A stretch of DNA of 64,000 nt from Ruminococcus sp. (lineage in GTDB: Bacteria > Bacillota > Clostridia > Oscillospirales > Ruminococcaceae), in contig NZ_JAFYYT010000007.1 of NCBI RefSeq assembly GCF_017549005.1, positions 141,247 through 205,246 of the forward strand. The letters are read 5' to 3'. Under the pieces are notes generated by a model. That model was not told where the DNA came from and made no database searches. It saw only the letters and a list, made by a program, of their open reading frames with translations. A program made the translations under genes and the position numbers. Positions 34,773-42,723 of the stretch are shown piece after piece. Position 1 is the first letter of the stretch; the number at the start of each line of letters is the position of its first letter.

Positions 34773-36548
34773 ATGAAAAAGAGCATTTCAGATATACTGC
34801 ATAACGCCGATGACAAGACCATTGAGCGCATTGCAGGAAAAAAACAGGCTGCCGACAGCAGTACTTCCGAGCGTATTTACAATAAGTGCCTTTCACGAAT
34901 CGATTCCGATTATGAACAGGTCGAGCTCATGAAGGCTGAGCCTGTACGCAGAGCTCCAAGGTTCTATCCGGTGCTTGCTGTTATGTGCTGTCTTGTGATA
35001 ATAGGCGGAAGTATGGCTGTATTGCTTAAAACGAAAGAAAATATGACTCTGCCGACAGATGATTCTCAGGACGTTTTGGCTACGGTAACAGCCAAAGCAC
35101 AGGCAACTATTTCAGAAAATGAGCATTCATCTTCCGAAACCACCGTTGTCACGACAGCTTCTGACAGTAAAAACGGAAAAGATACGGAAAATTCCGAAAC
35201 AAAAACAACTGTGACTAAAGCCTCGGCAAAAAGCGATCTAACGCGCCCAACCGTAAAGGCAGGTCCGGGAGCGTATTTTACAAACACAACAAAAACCACA
35301 GCTGCAAAAACTGATACAACCAAAAAGACCACCAAAGCAAATACAACTACCCACGTAACTACTGAAAACCCGTACATCGCCCAGCCAAAGGCAAAGATAA
35401 TGACAACAAAGGATATCATTGCACTTTCCGCAAAGAAGGACGACCTGACATGGTCGGATTTCGAGGAGTACAACTACACGGACATCGGTTCGGGACTCTA
35501 TATATGGCAGTTCTGCACAAATGAAGGCTATACTCTCAAAGTGGGCGGAGGCGATCTCTCGGAAAAGCCCATTTATATCAAGCTTTTCAGAGATTCTACG
35601 GGAGAAAGCATTGATATCCGCAGCAATAATGTTGAGGAATTTTTAAACGCGGCACAGGTGCCTGTTTCTATAATGCAGGTTCTCCGCGATAAACTGATGT
35701 GTGGAGACTCACTCCATCCTGACGGTATAAAAAGCATTGAGGTGTCAAGCACAGCCTTGTCAAATATCACTCCCGAAAAGCTTACATACGATCAGATAAA
35801 GGAGATATGCCCGCTTATCGAAAATATCAGGCTTATCGCAAAAGGCGGCAATTATGCTTCGTCGAGCATGAACTACACAAACATTGTAATAACGGCTAAT
35901 AACGGAAGAACGGTTAAGCTCGGCATCAAGGGAGCGGATTTCGGCATTAACGACTTTGACAGCTATGAGGTAGAATCCAAAGGACTGAAAGCCCTGAATG
36001 ATTATGCGTTATCTGTCCTGCAAAATACAGTAAAGCCCGTAAAAATCGATGTAAGCGGTGATTCCGTTTATTGCTGGCGTAATTTCTGGAACTCAGCAGA
36101 TAGGTATAATTACGGAAACTTTTCTGAAAAGAGAATAATTTCTGCATTCCCCGATGTTGTTTTCAGCTGGAAAGGACATGAGTACACTATTTCTGTTGAG
36201 AAGAACGGAACACAAATAACTTCGATCAGTGGAATGCCGGTGTGGAACGCCTATTTCACAGATATCAACGGCGACGGTTCTCCAGAGCTTTGTATGACAG
36301 TTTCATTCGGCAGCGGCATCATTGATGAACACATAATCGTATACGACCTGCGAAACGAAAAGGAATATACTCTTTGGGACAGAATGGAATACGATTACAT
36401 TCTTTTCATGGAAAACAATGAATTGTTTGTCCGTAAAACCGACTATGAAAGCGTTTCAAACAGCAACTGGGCAGAAAATATGAGTATGGGCGAAAATGGC
36501 AGGCTCAGAATAGAGAACGATAAGCTTGTATTCGTTCCCGTTTCATAA
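34773..36548 (+). CDS. Single-pass membrane protein with Thr-rich linker, likely partner of the ECF sigma factor
   Basis: 591 residues. A cytosolic N-terminal ~65 residues, one membrane helix (~69-90), a long low-complexity Ser/Thr/Lys region (~105-205, runs such as TTKTTAAKTDTTKKTTK), then a ~380-residue outside domain of unknown fold. The C-terminal part contains YFTDINGDGSPELCMTVSFGSG, an FG-GAP/EF-like calcium loop. No zinc-binding anti-sigma motif (HxxxCxxC) is seen. Gene order and topology suggest an anti-sigma/sensor akin in layout to RsgI proteins of cellulolytic clostridia, though the N-terminus is not RsgI-like by eye. Confidence 0.7.
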   Translation: MKKSISDILHNADDKTIERIAGKKQAADSSTSERIYNKCLSRIDSDYEQVELMKAEPVRRAPRFYPVLAVMCCLVIIGGSMAVLLKTKENMTLPTDDSQDVLATVTAKAQATISENEHSSSETTVVTTASDSKNGKDTENSETKTTVTKASAKSDLTRPTVKAGPGAYFTNTTKTTAAKTDTTKKTTKANTTTHVTTENPYIAQPKAKIMTTKDIIALSAKKDDLTWSDFEEYNYTDIGSGLYIWQFCTNEGYTLKVGGGDLSEKPIYIKLFRDSTGESIDIRSNNVEEFLNAAQVPVSIMQVLRDKLMCGDSLHPDGIKSIEVSSTALSNITPEKLTYDQIKEICPLIENIRLIAKGGNYASSSMNYTNIVITANNGRTVKLGIKGADFGINDFDSYEVESKGLKALNDYALSVLQNTVKPVKIDVSGDSVYCWRNFWNSADRYNYGNFSEKRIISAFPDVVFSWKGHEYTISVEKNGTQITSISGMPVWNAYFTDINGDGSPELCMTVSFGSGIIDEHIIVYDLRNEKEYTLWDRMEYDYILFMENNELFVRKTDYESVSNSNWAENMSMGENGRLRIENDKLVFVPVS

Positions 36549-36566
36549 GACAGTATAAGCTGCAGA

Positions 36567-36594
36567 AAAGCTCCGCACTATGCGGAGCTTTCCT
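36567..36594 (+). terminator. Terminator of the ECF sigma operon
   Basis: 11-bp stem (36567-36577 with 36581-36591) with a 3-nt loop and a short T-tract, 18 bp after the stop codon. Confidence 0.8.
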
Positions 36595-36656
36595 GTTATG
36601 ATCATTAAGGGGCTGAAACTTTCTGTGTTCTCACATTTATGTTATATCTTTATCCC

Positions 36657-36752
36657 TCATTCATGAGAAGTCGAAACTTGTGCATAGTAAGCAAGGATAT
36701 TGGAAGCGTCAACTGCGTCTACCATTTCGTCGCCATTGAAGTCCGCAGCTCT
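36657..36752 (-). pseudogene. Orphan half-dockerin relic
   Basis: A minus-strand frame ending in TGA at 36657 reads RAADFNGDEMVDAVDASNI and then LAYYAQVSTSHE, a clear second dockerin repeat (compare DTNNNGIIDAVDAAAIL in the protease at 17.6 kb). Upstream the frame continues open but turns into A/T-rich sequence without dockerin or enzyme similarity, and there is no start site. It is most simply the 3' scrap of a deleted cellulosomal gene. It lies in the otherwise empty 340 bp between the ECF operon and the next gene. Confidence 0.75.
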
Positions 36753-36830
36753 CTGCGTATAAAGCATAGGTATTTGGACATTGAAAATATGAATTTTCTG
36801 TAAACTATTCAGAAGATGTAAAAGTATGCA

Positions 36831-36859
36831 TTTACTTTTTCATTTGCAAGCTTTATAAT
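36831..36859 (+). promoter_or_regulatory. Sigma-A promoter of the 207-residue unknown
   Basis: TTTACT (36831-36836), 17 bp, TATAAT (36854-36859), with transcription starting ~20 nt before the ATG. Confidence 0.72.
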
Positions 36860-36888
36860 ATTTTTAAGATAAACGAAGGCGGTGAATT

Positions 36889-37512
36889 ATGAATACTCTT
36901 GAGATCAAAACCATTACGACGTCAAAAGGCTATGAAAACGATGTTTTTCTAATAGATAAAAAGCCGCTCCACGAATATCTCCGCAGAGCTGACAGTGAGC
37001 TTTCCGACGGACTTGCAATTACGTGGAACGGTGAATTTGAAAACGACGGCGACGCCCGTTTCATGCGTTTCCTGTTGCAAAAAGACAAGCTGAACCTGCC
37101 GATACTGTCCTGTCCCGAGGATATGGATTTTTCCTGCACAGTAATAGTCGCAGACATGGAAAAGACTGAAAACACCGTCAAATGGAAGCGTATCGGCAGA
37201 GTAAACCACTCGGTCGAGAGCCATAAGGAACAAAAAGAGCATGGTATCGTCTTTGTTGACACATTCTCCGACGATGACTGGATAACTTACAGAGACGCCG
37301 CTTTTCTTGAAGTTGACAGCTATGAATGGCGCGAATGGATCTCTGCAAACTGGTCGGAGGAGCTCTATCGCAGACATATCAACTACACTTTCCCCTGCTA
37401 TCAGAACGAGGAAAATATCGACTGGCTATCAGAGTGCAGCTGGTGCTTTGACAGGAAAGAATACGAAAAAATCGCGTCATCATGCAGACCACGCCGGGTA
37501 ATGGATAAATAA
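36889..37512 (+). CDS. Hypothetical cytosolic protein
   Basis: 207 residues, not recognised. No signal peptide or membrane helix. Acidic overall and rich in Trp, Asp and Glu, with VFVDTFSDDDWITYRDAAF and a Trp-rich C-terminal part containing three Cys. The site is AAGGCGG, 5-6 nt before the ATG. It stands alone between its own promoter and a terminator, beside the dockerin relic, which suggests a locally rearranged or acquired segment. Base composition is near that of its neighbours. It could be an immunity-type protein, but nothing direct says so. Confidence 0.7.
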   Translation: MNTLEIKTITTSKGYENDVFLIDKKPLHEYLRRADSELSDGLAITWNGEFENDGDARFMRFLLQKDKLNLPILSCPEDMDFSCTVIVADMEKTENTVKWKRIGRVNHSVESHKEQKEHGIVFVDTFSDDDWITYRDAAFLEVDSYEWREWISANWSEELYRRHINYTFPCYQNEENIDWLSECSWCFDRKEYEKIASSCRPRRVMDK

Positions 37513-37551
37513 AAAAACAGCCATAAAGGAACAATTGCTCCTTTATGGCTG
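37511..37551. terminator. Bidirectional terminator between the unknown and the SPFH gene
   Basis: 13-bp stem (37518-37530 with 37539-37551) and 8-nt loop. On the minus strand seven Ts follow the stem, so it ends the SPFH/NfeD operon best; it lies right after the plus-strand stop as well. Confidence 0.88.
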
Positions 37552-37571
37552 CTTCTGTTATAATAAGTTTA

Positions 37572-38552
37572 TTACTTTGCGCTGCGATTATCGTTCTCAA
37601 CGATAGCCTTGAGACCAGTTGCAAGTCCTGCAAGTCCCTGTATCTCGCTCGGGATAATGATCTTTGTAGCCTTGCCGTCAGCTGCCTTTGCAAAGGATTC
37701 AAGCGACTTGAGCTGGATAACTCTGTCGTTAGGATTAGCATTGTTCAGCTTTACGATACTTTCAGCAAGCGCCTCCTGTACCATTTCGATAGCCTTTGCT
37801 TCACCGGTAGCCTCGAGTATCTTCTGCTCTCTTACAGCGTCGGCTCTGAGAACCATTGCCTGCTTCTCAGCCTCTGCTTCGAGGATCTGAGCTTCCTTCT
37901 TAGCCTGTGCGCGGAGTATCTGAGACTCCTTTTCACCTTCCGCAACGAGGATCTGAGACTTCTTGTCACCCTCTGCCTGAAGTATCTTCTCACGGCGCTC
38001 ACGCTCAGCCTTCATCTGCTTCTCCATAGCGTCCTGGATCTCACGGGGAGGAAGAATATTCTTGAGCTCTACGCGGTTTACCTTGATACCCCAGCGGTCT
38101 GTAGCCTGATCAAGGATAGAAGTGATCTTTGTATTGATGACGTCTCTTGAAGTAAGAGTTGCGTCGAGTTCCATTTCACCGATGATGTTACGGAGAGTTG
38201 TTGCCGAAAGGTTTTCGATGGCTGCGAGAGGTCTTTCAACACCGTAGATGTACTGCTTTGCGTCAGTAACCTGATAGAACACAACAGTATCTATCTGCAT
38301 TGTAACGTTATCCTTTGTGATAACAGGCTGCGGCTTGAAGTCTACGACCTTTTCCTTGAGTGATACCTTGCCTGCGATCCTGTCGATGAAAGGAACGAGG
38401 ATATGAAGTCCTGTCTCCCATTCAGCGTGGAACGAACCAAGTCGCTCAATAACGAAAACGTGTGCCTGAGGAACTATCCTGAAGCATCTGATGATGATGA
38501 AAAGTAAGAAGATTATAACCAAGAAAACAATAAATACGCCCGGATTATCCAT
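37572..38552 (-). CDS. SPFH-domain (stomatin/QmcA-like) membrane protein
   Basis: 326 residues: an N-terminal membrane helix (~6-25), an SPFH/band-7 domain (~28-210, VPQAHVFVIERLGSFHAEWETGLHILVPF) and a long Ala/Glu/Lys coiled coil (~205-285) with repeats such as AEGEKESQILRAQAKKEAQ. Oligomerises into membrane scaffolds linked to proteolysis and microdomains. Together with the NfeD-like gene just upstream it forms the conserved stomatin-NfeD pair. Confidence 0.93.
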   Translation of the reverse strand: MDNPGVFIVFLVIIFLLFIIIRCFRIVPQAHVFVIERLGSFHAEWETGLHILVPFIDRIAGKVSLKEKVVDFKPQPVITKDNVTMQIDTVVFYQVTDAKQYIYGVERPLAAIENLSATTLRNIIGEMELDATLTSRDVINTKITSILDQATDRWGIKVNRVELKNILPPREIQDAMEKQMKAERERREKILQAEGDKKSQILVAEGEKESQILRAQAKKEAQILEAEAEKQAMVLRADAVREQKILEATGEAKAIEMVQEALAESIVKLNNANPNDRVIQLKSLESFAKAADGKATKIIIPSEIQGLAGLATGLKAIVENDNRSAK

Positions 38553-38591
38553 TTTTAAGTACCTCCAAATAAAATAAATAGCGATATGTAA

Positions 38592-39026
38592 TTACTTTTC
38601 GGGAGCAACAAGCAATTTTGCACCCATGACCTTTTTTACGATAACGACAGTCCCTTCTGGTATGACCTCGTTCTCGTTTTCGGGAACAGCACTCCAGTTT
38701 ACCCCGCTTAAAGTGACTCGTCCCGTACCTTTGTCACAGTTTATTTCTTCAATAACTGTGGCGTGCCTGCCGACGTCAAGATCGGCATTTGTGGCAACTG
38801 CCCTGCTTTTCTTCCGCTTTTTTATAAGCGGCAGGCTCATGATAAGGAATACAGTCGAAGCAGCTATGAATACCCCCAGCTGCTCGATCCATGACAGCTC
38901 GAAGAAATAGGTCATAAGCAGCGTTACAAGCGCGCCTGCCGCAAACCATATGGATACGAGCTGTATCGTCAGTACCTCTGCGATCACAAAAGCGACAACA
39001 GCCAATGCCCAGAACAGTATCTCCAT
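38592..39026 (-). CDS. NfeD-like membrane protein
   Basis: 144 residues from the ATG at 39026 (AAAGGGGG site 8 nt upstream). Three hydrophobic helices in the first ~75 residues, then an OB-fold with DVGRHATVIEEI and GRVTLSGVNWSAVPENENEVIPEGTVVIVKKVMGAKLLV. This is the short NfeD form without the protease domain; it works with the adjacent SPFH protein. Confidence 0.92.
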   Translation of the reverse strand: MEILFWALAVVAFVIAEVLTIQLVSIWFAAGALVTLLMTYFFELSWIEQLGVFIAASTVFLIMSLPLIKKRKKSRAVATNADLDVGRHATVIEEINCDKGTGRVTLSGVNWSAVPENENEVIPEGTVVIVKKVMGAKLLVAPEK

Positions 39027-39074
39027 GGCGAGACCCCCTTTCTGCAATATTTGTAGTAATCCCTACATAAGAAC

Positions 39075-39103
39075 ATTATATCATCAAAGTATGAACTTTT
39101 CAA
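39075..39103 (-). promoter_or_regulatory. Sigma-A promoter of the NfeD-SPFH operon
   Basis: TTGAAA (39098-39103), 17 bp, TATAAT (39075-39080) on the minus strand, ~40 nt of leader. The ~180 bp between here and the sigG stop codon show no gene or clear terminator. Confidence 0.78.
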
Positions 39104-39287
39104 GTATGAGCGGCAATATTTCGGCAAATTTTTTTATACGGAAAGTACTGTTTCCGAGACTTGTTAACAGTTTGTAAATAAACAGGATATTCAGGCTGCT
39201 CCTCTTAACGGAAAAGCGGGCTACCGTGCCGTAAACTTACGTTACAAACAAAATAACCTGTGAATCCGCCAAAGGAGTGCACCCCCT

Positions 39288-40061
39288 TCATATACTGTTT
39301 TTAATCCTGCTAATGGCTCCTTTTTCCAGCCGCGAGACCTGCGCCTGTGATATGCCTATCTCACCGGCGACCTCCATCTGCGTTTTCCCGCAGAAAAACC
39401 TGAGATAGAGGATATTCCTCTCGCGCTCGTCGAGGTCGCGGATAGCGTCGCGTATGGCAAGCTCGTCCATTCTGCTCTCAACGTCGTTCATATCGCTGAC
39501 CTGATCCATGATATACAGCGTATCCTCGGAATCGGAATAGACAGGCTCGTAAAGCGAAACAGGGTCGCTTATGCTCTCGAGGGCTATGACAACGTCGGAG
39601 CGTTTTTCATTTATTTCCTTTGCGATCTCCTCCGTATTCGGCTCGCGGCAAAGCGAGACCGTAAGTCTCTCCTTTGCCTGTATGGCTTTGTAAGCGAGGT
39701 CGCGCAGTGAACGGCTCACCTTTACATGGCTGTTGTCGCGGAGATAGCGTCTGAGCTCGCCGCTTATCATTGGTACGCAGTATGTCGAGAAGCGGACTTC
39801 CTTTGAAAGGTCAAAATTGTTTATCGCCTTGATAAGCCCGATAACGCCTATCTGAAACAGGTCGTCTATGTCCTCTCCCCTGCCTGTAAACCTCTGTATG
39901 ACGCTGAGGACCAGCCTGAGATTGCCGTTTATCAGCTTGTCACGGGCAGCCTTGCTGCCTGTTGCGCGTATTTCTTTCAGTAAGGCTATTTTTTCCTCTT
40001 CCTTCAGTACCTCCAGCTCCGACGTATTTATCCCTGCAATTACCACTTTATTATATGCCAT
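39288..40061 (-). CDS. sigG: Sporulation sigma factor SigG
   Basis: About 257 residues from the ATG at 40061 (GGAGG site 7 nt upstream). The SigG/SigF-type N-terminus (NKVVIAGINTSELEVLKEEEK) is followed by region 2 (NGNLRLVLSVIQRFTGRGEDIDDLFQIG), region 3 and region 4 (GKTQMEVAGEIGISQAQVSRLEKGA). SigG directs late forespore transcription, after the SpoIIIA channel is built. It usually follows spoIIGA-sigE in Firmicutes, but here it stands apart from them. Confidence 0.93.
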   Translation of the reverse strand: MAYNKVVIAGINTSELEVLKEEEKIALLKEIRATGSKAARDKLINGNLRLVLSVIQRFTGRGEDIDDLFQIGVIGLIKAINNFDLSKEVRFSTYCVPMISGELRRYLRDNSHVKVSRSLRDLAYKAIQAKERLTVSLCREPNTEEIAKEINEKRSDVVIALESISDPVSLYEPVYSDSEDTLYIMDQVSDMNDVESRMDELAIRDAIRDLDERERNILYLRFFCGKTQMEVAGEIGISQAQVSRLEKGAISRIKNSI

Positions 40062-40137
40062 GATATATCCTCCGCGTTGAATTACAAGGATATTATTGCC
40101 GCTGAGCTGCGCGGTAAACACAGGGAATAAATGGTAT

Positions 40138-40166
40138 AAAAAAAGAGCAGCTCACGGCTGCTCTTT
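40138..40166 (-). terminator. Terminator after the 131-residue unknown
   Basis: 10-bp stem (40142-40151 with 40157-40166) followed on the minus strand by seven Ts. Its 5' arm touches the stop codon of the unknown gene; it separates that gene from sigG. Confidence 0.88.
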
Positions 40167-40561
40167 CACACTATCAACGGGAGCTTTGTCCCGTGTTTTT
40201 TATTGAACTTGATTATATATGTCCTATTGAACGCTGAAACGGCTTTTTTGTCGCTCAGATACTCTTTTTCAGGGAGAGCCTGCAAAATATCGGCTATATC
40301 ATATGCAGATCCCGTGCTGCCGTCGTGGAGAGCTTTCCGCAGCTCCTTTAGTGAAGCAAGCACAAAGGCAGTTTCCGCGTTAGGAACGCACTCCCTGACT
40401 TCAAGCTCCCTGTTCAGCAGACCGGATATAACGTAAACGGCTTCTTCCATAGGGATACTGCCTTCGGTCATATCTGCAAGGGCGTCGGCAGCTTTCACAG
40501 CTTCCGCAGAACCGGCATTCGCCCTGATAAATACGGCTGTAAGCCTTATAATATCTGTCAT
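40166..40561 (-). CDS. Hypothetical helical protein
   Basis: 131 residues from the ATG at 40561; not recognised. All-helical by composition, with MTEGSIPMEEAVYVISGLLNRELEV and a basic C-terminus (RTYIIKFNKKHGTKLPLIV). No signal or membrane segment. A longer reading from 40606 would run into pdxK, so the shorter start is preferred. 5 bp after the pyridoxal kinase gene and followed by a terminator, so it is the last gene of that operon. Confidence 0.65.
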   Translation of the reverse strand: MTDIIRLTAVFIRANAGSAEAVKAADALADMTEGSIPMEEAVYVISGLLNRELEVRECVPNAETAFVLASLKELRKALHDGSTGSAYDIADILQALPEKEYLSDKKAVSAFNRTYIIKFNKKHGTKLPLIV

Positions 40562-40566
40562 GGCGC

Positions 40567-41418
40567 TTATTTCTCCCTGACGTAGCCTATGAGCTTTCCG
40601 AGGCATAGCTCAAAACAGCTTCCGTACCACGTTTCTTCAAGCTCGGGTACCGTGGCTTCGATACAGTCGAGAGTAAACTTCACGGCTATGTCAAGGCATT
40701 GCTGCAGTCCCATACCGAGAGCGCAGGCTCCCGTAAATACGCTGCTGAAAATATCTCCCGTACCGTGAAAACGATAATTCACATTCTTGTCGAAGGAGAA
40801 GTAAAACTCGTCCTTTTCGGAGTCGTAAGCGGCAGCTCCCTGTTTTTCGTCGTCATAATGAACGCCTGTTATCACCGGAACTTTGCAGCCGAGAGCGGCA
40901 AGTCTACGTAAAACGTCCTTGACGTAATCCTCGTCATAGACCTCAGTATACGGAATACCAAGGAGAAATGAGACTTCCGTCATATTCGGAATAATAAAAT
41001 CTGCTTTCGCACAGAGCTTCTTCATTTTTTCCACAAAATCAGCGGTAAAGCCTGCATAAAGCTTTCCTGCGTCGCCAAGAACGGGATCGACGATTATCAC
41101 GTTGTCAGATCTGCCGAAGTCGTTGAAAAAGTCGGAAACTATCTCCACCTGCTCGGGCGAACCGAGATAGCCCGTGTAAAGCGCGTCGAATTTAAGCTCC
41201 ATGCTTTTCCAGTGCTTTGCAATGGCAGGGATATCGCTGGTGAGGTCGCGGAAAGTGTAATCCTTAAAGCCCTCGCCGGTGTGAGTCGAGAGAACTGCTG
41301 TGGGAATTACCGCCGTTTCTATCCCCATTGCCGAAATTATCGGCAGAGCCACTGTCAGCGAGCATTTCCCGAAACATGATATGTCCTGTATCGTTACGAT
41401 TTTTTTCATTATCATCAT
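40567..41418 (-). CDS. Pyridoxal/pyridoxamine kinase (PdxY/PdxK type)
   Basis: 283 residues, ribokinase-like fold: DISCFGKCSLTVALPIISAMG at the N-terminus, VIVDPVLGDAGKLYAG, and the C-terminal phosphate loop HGTGDIFSSVFTGA (with the catalytic Asp). Phosphorylates B6 vitamers to make PLP precursors. Three in-frame ATGs lie close together (41418, 41415, 41409) with only a weak ribosome site, so the exact start is uncertain. Divergent from an AraC regulator, which may control it. Confidence 0.9.
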   Translation of the reverse strand: MMIMKKIVTIQDISCFGKCSLTVALPIISAMGIETAVIPTAVLSTHTGEGFKDYTFRDLTSDIPAIAKHWKSMELKFDALYTGYLGSPEQVEIVSDFFNDFGRSDNVIIVDPVLGDAGKLYAGFTADFVEKMKKLCAKADFIIPNMTEVSFLLGIPYTEVYDEDYVKDVLRRLAALGCKVPVITGVHYDDEKQGAAAYDSEKDEFYFSFDKNVNYRFHGTGDIFSSVFTGACALGMGLQQCLDIAVKFTLDCIEATVPELEETWYGSCFELCLGKLIGYVREK

Positions 41419-41448
41419 TCTTTCAAAAATAATGTTTATCAGCTTTTA

Positions 41449-41477
41449 ATTATACAGCAAACAGGCTTTTTTGTCAA
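41449..41477 (-). promoter_or_regulatory. Consensus sigma-A promoter of the pyridoxal kinase gene
   Basis: TTGACA (41472-41477), 17 bp, TATAAT (41449-41454) on the minus strand, a full consensus match. It lies ~105 bp back-to-back from the AraC promoter. Confidence 0.85.
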
Positions 41478-41580
41478 CAAGTATAGAAGTATCGTGCTGT
41501 ACACTTCCATCGTTAATCATTATATTGTAATAAATATGTCATTAAATTGCTTGAAATATCATAAAATTACTATAAACAGT

Positions 41581-41609
41581 TTGACACCTTTGTGCTATCA
41601 TGTTAGAAT
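41581..41609 (+). promoter_or_regulatory. Sigma-A promoter of the AraC-family gene
   Basis: TTGACA (41581-41586), 17 bp, TAGAAT (41604-41609), giving a ~40-nt leader. Confidence 0.83.
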
Positions 41610-41653
41610 ACAAACAGAGATTTTTACTGCCGGTTATCAGGAGGAGCGGTTTT

Positions 41654-42457
41654 ATGAGGATAGAAAATATTACTTCAGATCATAAAAGAGAGCGTATTTT
41701 CAGCTTTGAACGCAGAGAGGGCGCAGGCTTATGGCTGCTGCTCGTTGTCAAGGCAAAGGCTGTATTCACTATCGGCGAAAAGGAGATCCCCTCTCCCGAG
41801 CATTCTTTCGTTATGCTCACTCCAGAACAGCCTTTCAGCTATCGGAGCGATGATATAAGCTTTATCGAGGACAGTATCAGCTTTATCCCCACTTCCGAGG
41901 AGATACAACTCATAAACGACCTCAGCATACCGCTCAACAAGGTCGTTCCTGCCGCCGATCTTTCACAGATGTCGTCGCTTATCCAAAGCATGAGCCTTGA
42001 ATACTACTCCACAAACAAAAACAGGGAGGAGTCCGTTGACCTCTATTTCAGGCTGCTTCTCCGAAAGCTGAACGAGAGCGTTTCTGATCTCAGAAGATTC
42101 AACACCGTCCATGAGGGACTTTACGTGGAGAAGCTCCTATGGCTCCGCGAAAGCATTTACCGCTGGCCGTCAAGGTCATGGACCATCGACGAAATGGCAG
42201 CGGATATATCCCTCAGCCGCTCAAGATTACAGCACCTCTACTCCGAGACCTTCGGTGTCAGCATATCAAAGGATATCATCAACAGCCGCCTTGACAAGGC
42301 TGCGGAGCTCCTTAAAAAGCCCGAGTATTCCATAAATAAGGTGGCAGAGCTGGTCGGATATCCAAACGCTTCGTATTTCAACAGGCAGTTCAAGAACGGT
42401 CTCGGCATGACGCCTACGGAATTCCGCAGGGAATGGCAGGAAAAAGAGGCCATATAA
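41654..42457 (+). CDS. AraC-family transcriptional regulator
   Basis: About 267 residues from the ATG at 41654, 9 nt after a GAGGAG site; the longer reading from 41600 would start inside the promoter. N-terminal ~130 residues form a cupin-like sensing domain, and the C-terminal ~100 residues carry the double helix-turn-helix (TIDEMAADISLSRSRLQHLYSETFGVS ... INKVAELVGYPNASYFNRQFKNGLGMTPTEFRR). Ligand unknown. It is divergent from the pyridoxal kinase gene, its likeliest neighbour target. Confidence 0.92.
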   Translation: MRIENITSDHKRERIFSFERREGAGLWLLLVVKAKAVFTIGEKEIPSPEHSFVMLTPEQPFSYRSDDISFIEDSISFIPTSEEIQLINDLSIPLNKVVPAADLSQMSSLIQSMSLEYYSTNKNREESVDLYFRLLLRKLNESVSDLRRFNTVHEGLYVEKLLWLRESIYRWPSRSWTIDEMAADISLSRSRLQHLYSETFGVSISKDIINSRLDKAAELLKKPEYSINKVAELVGYPNASYFNRQFKNGLGMTPTEFRREWQEKEAI

Positions 42458-42468
42458 TACAAATGCAC

Positions 42469-42499
42469 AATCCCCTTGCTTTCGGCAGGGGGATTTTTC
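42469..42499 (+). terminator. Terminator of the AraC-family gene
   Basis: 11-bp stem with one G-T pair (42469-42479 with 42485-42495) and a T-run. Confidence 0.88.
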
Positions 42500-42555
42500 A
42501 GTTTATGCAGCAGCGCCGAAACTATGAAAAAAATGAAAATCTCTGTCTTTTCCTA

Positions 42556-42584
42556 TTGCAATTGTTTGGATATTGTTGTATAAT
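42556..42584 (+). promoter_or_regulatory. Sigma-A promoter of the MBOAT-FkbH-ACP operon
   Basis: TTGCAA (42556-42561), 17 bp, TATAAT (42579-42584), then a ~130-nt A/T-rich leader before the first gene. I see no strong structure in that leader. Confidence 0.75.
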
Positions 42585-42723
42585 TAATATAATAGCATAA
42601 AATATGCTTTTATAAAAATCAGATAACAAAAATATATAAAATTTATGATTTTTATTGCTGCGACTGCTTTTACGCGGTAAACAAACAGATATATAAACAA
42701 ATGCAGCAAGGCGGTAGAACAAA

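Noticed and set aside
34773-36548. Considered whether the Thr-rich region was a frameshifted dockerin linker
   Set aside because: The frame is open throughout and no dockerin repeat follows; the C-terminal NGDGSPEL loop is single and lacks the dockerin helix pattern.
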